A DNA stretch of 64,000 nucleotides. Origin: Carallia brachiata (taxonomy: Eukaryota; Streptophyta; Magnoliopsida; Malpighiales; Rhizophoraceae). Every line of letters begins with the position of its first letter. The first letter of the stretch is position 1. Positions 38,830-49,560 of the stretch are shown here, piece by piece. The notes below the pieces were generated by a model. The model was not told the origin of the DNA, made no database searches, and saw only the letters and a program-made list of their open reading frames with translations. The stretch lies in NCBI GenBank assembly GCA_021464245.1, contig JADCRB010000114.1, positions 310,001-374,000 on the forward strand, written 5' to 3'. The translations under genes and the position numbers were made by a program.

Positions 38830-41800
38830 ATGGCTTCAAGTTCCTTGTCAAGCAATAAGCAACAAAATGGTAAGCAAATTTCCCCATATTCATTCCAATC
38901 GGTATTTTTTTTTTCTTTTTTCCAACCGTTAGGTTACTTATTGAGGTGCTTTCATCATGCATAGCACCAAATATTGGATCAAAGGTTTTGGTACTCTTAA
39001 TTATCAGCTCAGACGTTTCTCCATTTAAGTAATCAACAAAAAAAAAGGGGTTCAAAATATTGAAGTGTTAGATTTAGAACACAATTAGTTCTGATATCCT
39101 ACTTAGAACTTAATTATGTTAACTTAATTTATTAATTTGAAAAACATCATACAACAATAAGAAAAACATATACAAGTAGGGATATTTACGGTTCAGTTAA
39201 CTAAACTGAATCATCGTAACTGTTTTTAAATTGAAATTTTCTGTTATACAAAATTGAAAATCGTTTCCGAACTGAAACTTTGATTAACTAATTTAATAAA
39301 AAAAAATTTCAAATTATAATCCAAATGTAAAAAAATATTTTTGATATACATTTTTTTAAAAAATCATAACTATCATTATATATAAAAAATAAATAAATAA
39401 TTATTTGTGATATAATAATATTTTATTAAGATTTATTTGTTAATAATTATTGTATTAGTTATATTTTTTATATTATATATATATACGGTTCGGTTAACTA
39501 CGGTTTTTTAATATTAAAAACTGAAACTAAACTGAATTTTTTGATTTTTGTTCAGTTTGATTAACTAATTATAAAATAAGTCCGGTTAATTGAAAATTTA
39601 GTTCGGTTCAGTTAAATTTTTTCAGTTAACTGAAATTTTCGATTTTTTTAAATACTCCTATACACAAACTAATAAAATCTTTCAAATATTATGTTCGTGA
39701 GTCACACAATAAATATATACTTTGAACGTCTTGTCTTGTATACTAGATACTAATAACATCTATCCCTAACCCAATACTGAAATCATAAGGAGTATAGACT
39801 TATCTAAACTCTACTCAAACAATTAATCCTAATATTTAACGAATTTAGATTAACTCCAACATAAAGAACCTCTTTTATCATTTACTAAATTTCCATGAAA
39901 TACTAAACATGATTTCTCTTTTTTTTTTCCTCTCATCTTGCTTTTACATGGACACAGTTTCTTTCCCCACCTGGGGACTGGTTTATTGTTGGAAGAAGAT
40001 GAATTACTTGCCATACTTATATTATTCTATGTGGGTGCGGACTTAATTTGTGATTCTCTAAAATGGAAATATGTGAGTGCAGGAAAATTTGTACCAAGTG
40101 ATGAAATTGTTCTGCAGAAGCATGTTTTCTTCTTTGATAGGAATCAAGATGGAATAGTTTATCCCTGGGAAACATATAAAGGTGTTTCATTTTTCTTCTT
40201 CTACTACTTTTTTTTTTTTTTTTTTTTTGAGCAGATTTAAATAATTTAATTAGTGTCATGTAGTTTTCAATGTTCTTACCATCTTTTTTTTTTGCCGAAA
40301 GTTAGGAATTTTTGAATAGATATTTTGTGGTTATTCCAACAGGTATGCGGGCAATTGGAAGTGGTATTCTTTTGTCCGCCGGCGCTGCTATTTTGTTCAA
40401 TGGTCTTCTCAGCCTGAAAACCCGCCCTGTATCATCCCTCATCTCTTTCTCAAGATATCTTCATTTCTACATATTTTTCCTTCCTCTTCTTGAGTGGCTT
40501 AGATGTATGAATCCGCGAGCATTGACCCATTTTTCATGAATTGCAGGGAAAGTTTCCTTCTTTGCTATTGCCTATTGAGATTAAGAACATAAACAGAGGA
40601 AAACATGGGAGCGATACAGGTGTTTATGACACTGAAGGAAGGTATTACATTGCTATATCTTATTTACTTGCTGATACAATGTTAAAAAGGCTTTCTTGCA
40701 AGGAAATATAATGGCTTCATTAGGCATGAACTTTCATTTTATATTTGTTTCGGTGCTTACTATTGTTTACTCGCTTTCTTTGTGAATAAAACTCACTCAT
40801 AATTTTACGCGTATAAATTTATTTTTTTATTTTTTTATTTCAAGTAAACTCTGTTTATTATATAACATACAATTATAAATAAACTATATTTTAAAAAAAA
40901 TATAAGCTAAATTAGAAATTTTCATTTTTCTCTCTTTCCTTACGTGGTGTATCCATTTGAATGTAAGCTTAAGGTTATGCTTGATTGTTGGCCAGCCATG
41001 TCTGGCTTTTATATCATACATTTGATGGAAAATTTTCAGCAGAAGTTTGTTTAGAAAGGCTGGTTATTCACTGTTAGGTGGCAAAAATATGCTCTCTTTA
41101 TTATGTTCAGTTTCCTAAATAGAAAAAAGTAGAGCACCAGAAATTTTTTACCTTAAATTTTGCCCGATAACAACGAGGTCTCTACGACTATTGTGATATT
41201 TTTTGCAACAAAAAAAGAGTTTATTTTATTGTTTTTTTTTTCTATTTTTTTCAAAAAGTATCGCAGTTGCAAAAAATTCAGATATCGTTGCAATCAGACA
41301 AAATTTTGGAAAAAAAAATTTCTAGAGCTGTAACGGGACTCTTCCTACATAAACGGCTAACATCAGTATATTGTGATTCACTATCAAAAGTTGGTTAGTT
41401 GCCAGTTTTTGTGGACTGCTGCCGTGATAAATCGTAAATGTCGAATGGACACGGGTGAATTGACTTAGGTCCCTATGATTGTACGTTTTAAGCTTTTCGA
41501 TGCATGAAATCACAGATAAAAATGAGCACTGCAAATGTATAAACAACAAACAACTGTGATAATAGTGCAATGCGTGTGTCAATCGTCCATGTAATAAAGA
41601 CCTTGACGAATAGCTAACTTATAATTCTGCAAGTTGTGTTGCTGGTGTTTTGGTGTTTATATATGCATTGACAACCTGCAGGTTTGTCCCAGAAAAGTTT
41701 GAAGAAATTTTTAAGAAATATGCACGTACGCATCCCAATGCCTTAACATCAGAAGAACTCTCGGAAATGCTGAAGGCCAACAGAGATCCTAAGGACTATA

Positions 41801-42081
41801 TGGGATGGTGGGTTTACTGATTTTTGTGATAGCTTACGATTAATTAAGTACATTGACTTATAGTCCTTAGGATTTTTGTGAATTCTAGATGAATTCGAGA
41901 ATAAAGAGTGTGTGGTGCTTATTGCAGGATTGCCTCCTTCGCAGAATGGAAGGTGTTGTTATATCCTCTTTGCAAGGACAAGAATGGTCTGCTGCACAAA
42001 GAAAAAATAAGAGCTAACTATGATGGAAGCCTCTTTTATCAATTGGAGAATGAAAGAGAATCCGCTAAAAAGAAAGCTTAA
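38830..42081 (+). CDS. PXG4: caleosin / peroxygenase, copy A, 199 aa
   Basis: Six exons: 38830-38869, 40083-40181, 40343-40428, 40547-40641, 41682-41807 and 41928-42081. All are GT-AG, 600 nt in total. Caleosins are lipid-droplet or membrane-bound, Ca-binding haem peroxygenases that use fatty-acid hydroperoxides to oxidise unsaturated lipids. Visible here: a canonical EF-hand loop D32-x-N-x-D-G-x5-E43; His27 and His95, placed like the haem-ligand histidines of characterised members; a hydrophobic segment 50-70; a Pro-containing turn at 75-84; and the C-terminal block [11 protein letters not shown]. The proline knot lacks the classic SP pair of seed caleosins, and length and sequence fit the Arabidopsis PXG4/PXG5 (CLO4/5) group. 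Oddities compared with B and C are Ser53 for Cys53, Tyr for His in the FKKH motif, Asn for Val in RAVYDG, and one extra residue before LCKDK. Introns 1 and 4 are enlarged by insertions. The frame and splice sites are intact. Confidence 0.93.
39066..39861. mobile_element. solo LTR in intron 1 of caleosin A (interrupted by a nested element)
   Basis: The insertion begins TGTTAGATTTAG and ends AACTCCAACA, the TG...CA ends of a Copia-type LTR. It is flanked by TGAAG (39061-39065) and TAAAG (39862-39866), a 5 bp target duplication with one mismatch. Copies B (AATATTAAAGAACCCC at about 46049) and C (about 59508) retain the uninterrupted site. Without the nested element the LTR is about 310 bp. No internal retrotransposon domain is present, so it is a solo LTR. 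Confidence 0.7.
39177..39660. mobile_element. 484 bp hAT-like element nested in the solo LTR
   Basis: The left end is TAGGGATATTTACGGTTCAG. The reverse of the right end is TAGGAGTATTTAAAAAAATC. Subterminal copies of GGTTCAGTTAACT-type motifs occur in both orientations. The flanks TATACAAG and TACACAAA agree at 6 of 8 positions, which would be an 8 bp hAT target duplication. The interior is non-coding. Confidence 0.6.
41122..41341. mobile_element. ~220 bp inverted-repeat element in intron 4 of caleosin A
   Basis: Left end GTAGAGCACCAGAAATTTTT; the reverse of the right end reads AGCTCTAGAAATTTTTTTTT. The flanks TTCCTAAATA (41112-41121) and TTCCTACATA (41342-41351) form a duplication of 8-10 bp with one mismatch. 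Copy B has the single site TTTCCTAAATAAACCTCTAA at about 47231. Confidence 0.65.
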
Positions 42082-42299
42082 TTTTATCATATATTAAACC
42101 CCGACAGTTATTTATATGTAGAAGATGAATAATATGTATCATTTCACAAGATGTGAAATTATACTGCCTTTTTTCTTCCTCCTATTTTGATCTCATTTGA
42201 TATTTTATGTAGTGCTTTGTAATAAACGCTTTTTAAGATGTGATGGATTCTTTGTTATAAGATTGTTGTGTATGTTGTTTATAAAGTTATAGTGTTGTA

Positions 42300-43292
42300 G
42301 GATCGCCTATAAAAATAAGGAACAAAGGAGTTACATGCTTTTGTTTTGTACTTCTATTTTGTCTGGTTTCATTAAAGGGCTACACTCTCCTCTTCCTCCC
42401 GTTGAAGCTTGGGCAATAGTGGTCGAATCACAGTTTGTTTCGCATTTAAATCAAACAATTCTTTTTTTGTCAAAAAAAAAAAAAAATTCTTTTGAATTGC
42501 GTGTTTGATTGTGCATGGATCGCATATTTGATGTCAATGACAGTTTAATTAAGTTCGAGTTTAATTTATCACAATTTCAATTTTGGACCACAAAAAAAAA
42601 AAAAAATGAGAGGATGTCTTTGGAGGTCAAAACCCAGAACATTTCTTTTTTTGGACAGACCGAGAACATTTCTTTTTACAAGCCTCAAATAAGGAAAAAA
42701 AAAAAAAAACCAATAATCCAAAAATTGTACATCATACCAACTGCTATTGGTCCATCTAAGGCCCAATTCTTCTAAATTTAGTCCATGGCAGCAAATTGAA
42801 GCTCATCCTCAAGCGCCCAAGTTCCTTCAAGTCCAAGAAAACCTGCGGGAGAAGCTCAACAAGCCCATGAGAAGCCCAAGTACCTATTGAAGAGCCCAAA
42901 ATAGTTAGAAACCCATAAGAGGAGGGAGAGAAAGTAAAAGAAGAGAGCTGGTGCATCTTTCACCGGCCAATTAGAGGGGCCAAAACCCTATAAATGGGAC
43001 AAGCATTCCCAGCAAAGTAGAGAGAAGGGAACGAGAGGCAAAAGGAGCAAAAAAAAAGGAAAACAATGTCAAAATGCAGGGAAAAGACCTACAAAGTTAC
43101 CACATACACACACTCCCACTACCAAATTCTCTCAAAACATTTTGCACTTTGTATCTATTTGTTTGCTAAAAAATAATTTATCTGTGTAAAATATTTATTA
43201 AGTAAAATTTTTTATAAAAAAAATAAATTATTTTCTACTGTTTGACAGTGATACTAAAAAATTGTAAAAGATATTTTTTCTGTATTTGGTGT

Positions 43293-43330
<38 letters not shown>

Positions 43331-44470
43331 AAAATATTTATAATATTGTCTTTACCTTTCTCAATATCTAACATCCCTCATTATTTCAATATATCTAACA
43401 TTCATCCATAATAATTTTCACAAAGGGCAAATTCGTAGCAAATGGTGAATTTGGGGGCTGATTTCTTGCTTTACTTGAACAAACAACGACTAAAAAATAG
43501 CTGTAGAGACAACAGCGGGATAGATTTGGCAAAATTTATTTTCAATTAAATAAAAAAAATATCTCTTGTCGGCGATGATGTCAGCAGTGACCGACGAGTT
43601 TGATCATAAGGTTGGCCAGGAACTAGTAAAGCCGACAATGCCGGAAGGTGACCTTTCTCTCTCTGTATGGTGCGCTCTCATCCTTTCTCTCTCTCCTTTC
43701 TAGATAGACTGCAAGCTTCGTAAAATTCCGTAAGTTTTTTCACCTTAAAAATCTAAGATTTTTCCCTTGACCAACTGAATATTTTCTGTTGATCATGTGT
43801 TTTATGAAAGCAAATGACAAAAAATGAGACAAATATTTTCTTGTAAAAAATTGTGTTTATTTTTTGTAAAATATTTTATAAAAAATAATTTTTTTTTATT
43901 TTTTAATATTTGTTTTATGTAAAATATTTTATAACAAAAAATTTGAAATTTTTTTTGAGGTTTTTAAAAAAAATAACTTCTATTTTTTCTGAACTGAAGT
44001 TATTTTAAAAAATATATATAAAATACGCTTTAATTAAGTTATAAGAAAAAATTATTATTTTTTATTATAAATATTTTTTTTAAAAAATATTTTATAAAAA
44101 AAAATCATTTTACAACAAACAAACCTATAAAATAAGCGAATCTTTGAATCCCCCGTTCTCCAAGGCAGCAGCCGAAATGTAAGCACATTGTAAACACATT
44201 ATATATTACCCCGCGCGTTTCCATTGGAAGCAAATTTCGCAATAAAATATTTTCTTTGTTTGGCGATAAAAAGAAAAATCCCTCGAAAATTCAAATTCTT
44301 ACCAACTTGGCGATCCCATAGAAAGACATCACGATCCTTGCGGAAATTCCACTGAGAGGTCCACTAAATATCAGAAATTGTTGAAGAAAGAACAAGATCT
44401 TAGCCAGCCAAAAAAAGAATTTTAAAAAACATTATCGATATACATACTCATATTTCATATAAATAACCTT
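42300..44470. other. spacer between units A and B, LTR-like and TIR-like remnants
   Basis: No gene. The stretch 42610-43140 has complex sequence rich in AAGCCCAAG-type motifs with CCCTATAAATGGG at about 42987, like a plant LTR U3 region, but its ends were not defined. From about 43160 to 44130 the ends resemble the MITE at 30478 (GTTTGCTAAAAAATAATTTA on the left, CATTTTACAACAAACAAACC on the right). Confidence 0.35.
43295..43325. repeat. (AT)n microsatellite
   Basis: About 15 AT units, uninterrupted. Confidence 0.95.
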
Positions 44471-44475
44471 TCATC

Positions 44476-45060
44476 TTATATTGATTTTCACTCGTATGTC
44501 TTACTCTATATTTATCATATGGTTATGTAATAATTTTCGCAAATGTAAATGGAGAATGCAAACGTTCATTTATAAGTATAACATAAACTTTTGTTTAGAT
44601 ATTAATTTTATAATTTTTGTTGTCAAACTTACAAAATGTCTTAAACGTATTATTGGCGTGTTTTCGACATGTCTGATTTTTTACATTTTTTTGTTAACAA
44701 ATTTCATCGTGTCAGGCCTATGTTTGACATATTTATCTCCATCGGGTGTCCGATGACTCCGATGCAACACAAAAGTGTAAAAAAATCGATCTGGACAACT
44801 CATATTTCGCACAAACATATACATGCAGGCATGGGCACCGAATGATAATCTAACACCGTGTGGGGCAATCCGCTAATTGTGCTCTACTCAGCCATAGATT
44901 ACCGGTTCCCACCTTGCTCACCGCAAAAGCCTGTCTACAAATTGACGTTCGATGCTTGCTATGTGGGTAAAGAGGAAAGTGACGTAAAAGTTAATGCCTT
45001 GGATCCTTATTTTAGTCTTCGTCACTCTCAAGCAAACCCAACTATTTCTTTTTCTTTTTT
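44476..45060 (+). repeat. upstream segment of caleosin unit B, homologous to 34288-35310
   Basis: Same ordered blocks as in unit A: TTATGTAATAATTTTCGCAA, TAGATATTAATTTTATAATT, GATAATCTAACACCGTGTGG, GACGTTCGATGCTTGCTATG and GACGTAAAAGTTAATGCC. Further downstream, 45340-45610 matches 37690-38180 (AGTAAGGGAAAACCAATACT; GTCAATGAACTGAAGAAGCA), which leads into the gene itself. Confidence 0.7.
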
Positions 45061-45607
45061 TTTTTTCATTAAGATGCTTATTGGACCGTTAGTAATATAA
45101 TGAGATTTTTTTATTCTCATAAATTTCACGGATTAAAATTTTAAATTTCAAAAAATTAATAATAATAATAAATAAATTCTTAATTACTAGAATATCATAG
45201 AAAGAACTCTTATTATTTGGTGATCTCACGTATGCCTTCATTTTCCCAAAACTAGGTGTGGTTGGTGCCCCTTTTTTCTGGTACGAGACCACTACTCAAT
45301 ACCGTGTGATTTTCATTCCAGAAAAAGTTCATAATTTTGAAAGGTGCAGTAAGGGAAAACCAATACTTAATCCGATGAAGCAGGCATGTAGGATTTTTTT
45401 TAATAAAAATGATAAAGCAGGGGTGGTGTGGGATATCGTTTCTCATCAAAGCATCGGTGTGAACTTAACGCAAATTTCCATACTTTATTATGATAGATGA
45501 CTTAATATATAGTATACACATAACGTGTAAGGAAAACAGAAGGTGATGCTGTCAATGAACTGAAGAAGCACATGGCCACCGCACCATTATGTCCTCCTGT
45601 CATCACA

Positions 45608-45616
45608 TATATAAAA
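45608..45616 (+). promoter_or_regulatory. TATA box candidate, caleosin B
   Basis: TATATAAAA about 225 bp upstream of the ATG. The equivalent place in unit A (about 38171) reads CATCATATATAATTTT, so the element is partly conserved between the copies. Confidence 0.4.
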
Positions 45617-45838
45617 TATTTAAATCAAATGCTGAACCCCGCCTAAGAATATTGTATGATAGCTGTAATGGTTGACATGTTATAGAAGACTTGTTTCATT
45701 AGCCAACTCAATTTTCTTTTTTAAATAGAACCTTAAGCATGACTTAACTAGCCACCTCAAAGTATACCCCTCTCTCTCTCTTCCCCTCCCTTTTGTGCTG
45801 TTTTTCCAGAAGTTTGAATCCAAGGCCTGAAACAAGAT

Positions 45839-47986
45839 ATGGCTTCAAGTTCCTTGTCAAGCAATGAGCAACCAAATGGTAAGCAAATTTCCCCATATTC
45901 TTTCGTACTTTTTGTTTTTTTTGTAATCCATTTGCTTGGTTATTGAGTTGCTTTCATTTTGCATAGCACAAAATATTGAATCAAAGTTTTTGGTACCGTT
46001 AATTATCAGGTCAGACATTTCTCCATGTAAGAAATCAAGGGGCTGAAAATATTAAAGAACCCCTTTTATCATTTACCAAATTTCCAGGAAGATGAATTAA
46101 TTGCTATACTTATGGTTTATTGTTGGATGAGGATAAATTACTTGCTATAGTTACATTACTCTATGTGGGGTGTGGACTAAATTTTGTGATTCTCCGAAAT
46201 GGGCATATGTGTGAGTGCAGGAAGATTTGTACCTAGTGATGTCCATGTTCTGCAGAAGCATGCCTTCTTCTTTGATAGGAATCAAGATGGAATAGTTTAT
46301 CCTTGGGAAACATTCAAAGGTGATTCATTTTGCTCCTTTTTACCTTTCTTTCTCTTGTTTTTTAGCTTAGATTTAAATAATTTAACCAAAAATGTACACG
46401 AATGCAGAAAAAAGTAGATGTAGGATAGACGTATAACAATCAATCGATTATTTTATATAATTCAATGATTAATGTTTGTAACAAAAATAAATTTTTTTTT
46501 TATTGATTTTTTGTTACAAACATTAATTGTCTGATTACACACAATAATCAATCGATAGTTATGCATTTATTCCGCATTTACTTTTTAATGCATCCATATA
46601 ATGGGACTCATAATTTATTAGTGTCATGTAGTTTTTAATGTTCTTACGTTTTTGTTTTTGCCAAAAGTTGGGAATTTCTGAATACATCTTTTGGGGTTAT
46701 TCCTACAGGTATGCGGGCAATTGGATGTGGTATTATATTGTCCACTGCCACTGCCATTGTTGTCAATGGTCTTCTCAGCCAGAAAACCCGCCCTGTATTT
46801 TCCCTCTTCTCTTTCTCAAGATATCTTCATTTCTATACATTTTCCCTTCCTCTTCATGAGTGGTTTAGATGTACGAATCCGTGAGCATTGACTGATTTTT
46901 CATGAATTGCAGGGAAAGTTTCCTTCTTTACTATTGCCTATTGAAATTAAGAACATAGCCAAAGCAAAACACGGCAGCGATACAGATGTCTATGACACTG
47001 AAGGAAGGTATTATATTGCTACATCATAATATTTACTTGTAGATACAATGTTAGAAGGCTTTCTTGCAAGGAAATACAATGGCTTAATGTTATGCCTGAT
47101 TTTTGGCCAAGCCATGTCTGGCTTTTATATCTCACTTTTGAAGGAAAATTTTTGGGCAGATATATGTTTAGAGAGGCTGGTTTTACTTTATTAACCATTG
47201 GGTGGCAAAAATATGCTTTCTTTAATTTGTTTCGTTTCCTAAATAAACCTCTAACATCAATATATGATGATTAACTATCAAAAGTTGGTTATCTGCCAGT
47301 CTTTGTGGACTGCTTCCTGATGGAATTGATAGATCTTAAATGTCGAATGGACACAGGTGAACTGACGCAGTTCCTATGTTAAACTATGACAACCATCGAT
47401 CACACATTTTAAGTTTTTCGATACATGAAATTGTAGTTAACAATGAGCACTTCAATGTAAAAACAACTAACAACTGTGATGATGGTGCAATGTGTGTCCG
47501 TGTGTGTCCCGCGTCCGTGTAATAAAGGCCTTGATGAATAGCTGACTTATAATTCTGCAAGTTGTGCTGGCGGTGTTTGGGTGCTTATATATGCATTGAC
47601 AACCTGCAGGTTTGTCCCAGAAAAGTTTGAAGAAATTTTTAAGAAACATGCACGTTCGCATCCCAATGCCTTAACATCAGATGAACTCAGTGGAATGCTG
47701 AAGGCCAACAGAGATCCTAAGGACTACATAGGATGGTGTGTTTATTGATTTTCATTTTAGCTCACGAGTAACTACATTTACACATTCTTATTCTAGACGA
47801 ATTCGAGAATAAAGGGTGTGAGGTGCTCATTGCAGGTTTGGTGCCTTCACAGAATGGAAGTTGTTATTTTCTCTTTGCAAGGACAAGAATGGTTTGCTGC
47901 ACAAAGAGTCAATAAGAGCTGTCTATGATGGAAGCATCTTCTATCAATTGGAGAGCAAAAGAGAATCCTCTACAAAGAAAGCGTAA
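45839..47986 (+). CDS. PXG4: caleosin / peroxygenase, copy B, 198 aa
   Basis: Six exons: 45839-45878, 46221-46319, 46709-46794, 46913-47007, 47610-47735 and 47836-47986. The sizes 40/99/86/95/126/151 match copy C exactly and copy A except for one codon in the last exon. The EF-hand loop D32-E43, His27 (LQKHAF), His95 (AKHGSD) and Cys53 are all present. By eye about four of five residues agree with A and with C. The gene runs tail-to-tail with PUX2, their stop codons being about 1.6 kb apart. Intron 2 holds a 225 bp transposon absent from both paralogues; the splice sites around it are unaffected. This copy is uninterrupted and likely functional. Which copy keeps the ancestral role cannot be decided from sequence. 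Confidence 0.93.
46385..46609. mobile_element. 225 bp inverted-repeat MITE in intron 2 of caleosin B
   Basis: The element is almost a palindrome with arms of about 100 bp. The left arm has CAATCAATCGATTATTTTAT and TTAATGTTTGTAACAAAAAT; the right arm has TTTTTGTTACAAACATTAAT and AATAATCAATCGATAGTTAT. It is flanked by an exact 8 bp duplication, ATAATTTA, at 46377-46384 and 46610-46617. Copy A has the single uninterrupted ATAATTTA at 40241-40248, and copy C has the corresponding uninterrupted site near 59946. The 8 bp duplication suggests hAT transposase, although the long arms are unusual for that family. Confidence 0.85.
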
Positions 47987-48516
47987 ATTTATCATATATT
48001 AAACTCAGACAATTAGATACAAAAGCAAACTAATTTGTACTATTTCACAGAAGTGAAATTATACCGCTTTTTTTCTTCCTCCTATTTTGATTTCATTTGA
48101 AGTTTTATGCAGTGCTGTGTAATAAAGGCATGTTTTCCCAAAGGTTGGCTGTTCCAGAGTGTCAGATGTGATGGATTCATTGTTATCAGATTTGTGTGCA
48201 TGTTGTTTATAAAGTTATAGGAGTCTCAAAATGTTCCGGGCAGACAGCTTCAAAATGTGGACCTAAAAGGACTGACAGACATGCTTATGAAAGAAAGAAC
48301 AAGTACAGCAGCTCTAAGCAGCAAACCACACCCTTCTAAATTGGATTAAATTGGTAGAAACAGGATCTGATGCAATGTCTATGTTCCAGAAGTTGTGTGA
48401 ATTGGTTCTTAATCAGTAGACAGAAGTTCAGTGTTCTTCTCACAAAGTATGCTTGTACACTTCCATATGTATATATATACTAAATTTGTATTCATGAAAT
48501 AGTAACATAGAACTTT

Positions 48517-48662
48517 CTCTTTTTTTTTTTTTTTTGGTTTATAATAAAGATAGTAGTCCATCATTAAAAAAGGGACAGAGGTAAGGGAAGCAACTAAAAT
48601 TCAAACCTCAGTTCCTCAGTAAAAGACGCATATTTTCAACCACTCCAGCTAAACTGTATTCT
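48517..48662 (-). mobile_element. SINE between caleosin B and PUX2
   Basis: On the minus strand the order is an A-box-like TTTAGCTGGAGTGGTTG, a B-box-like GAGGTTTGAATTTTAG, a short body and A16 (seen as T at 48520-48535). The element is flanked by long direct repeats containing AAATTTGTATTCATGAAATA and AACATAGAACTT. Block C has this flank only once (about 61978-62011) without the element. The target duplication is longer than usual for SINEs and contains a 17 bp irregularity on one side. Confidence 0.65.
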
Positions 48663-49560
48663 CAAATTTGTATTCATGAAATAAATTAATATTCATCAAA
48701 TAATAACATAGAACTTCAATGGAAAGAAAATACCAATAATTGACATATTACATTAGTCTGGGTAAACTTTGCTCCTACTTCTCTATTCAGATTCTTTTCC
48801 AATACTCCAGTTTCTGTCCTTTCTATAATTTGTTGTAAAACATCTTCTCAATAGTTCTGCCATATCACTTGTGCCTAGGCTTCGTGCAAATTCTCAGTTC
48901 AGACATCTAATAGACTGTGGATGGGGCCTTTGAAAACCCCAGCTTTCTGTAACCTTCTTTTTTTTTTTCACAATTCATGCACTCGTGGACTATGTGTGAC
49001 TGATATTTGACAATTTATCATTTAAGCGTGCAACGTCAGTATATTCACTCACTAACTGCCGGGGCTTCTGCCCTGAGACCGCAAAGAAGGGATACTGAAT
49101 TTGACTCAATTATGACTTGGGATCACATTGGAACAATCTACCCAGTTACCTGAAATTTTTATAGCATTAAAGTATACAAGATCTTCAGAACGTGGAAGAA
49201 GCAAAATGAAGGTAAGCGAGAGAAATTGCTTCACTGATCACTGAATACAATTTGCAAAGAAACAACAATCAAGAATATTTCAGGGATGATATAAATGTTC
49301 AATATTTTTTTATTGTACTGTACAATCAAAGTTTTGCAGATAGAAGTATCGTTGTGCCTTGGTCAATCACAAGAACACCCACGTCTTGCCAAGTATATTT
49401 ATTCACCAATTTTCAAATGGGCAAAAGACTCAAGAGTGAGTATAGTTTCAAAGCAGTCTTCATATGAAAAACAGCCAAAGCTTAGATGAATTAACCCATG
49501 GAGAGCTTAGATGAGAGCAGAAAAGGTAGCGAAACCTATATCTTTCATCTCGCTCCAAAA

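Noticed and set aside
42610..43140. Solo LTR between units A and B
   Set aside because: TATA-like and AAGCCCAAG-rich text suggests an LTR, but I could not find TG...CA ends with a target duplication.
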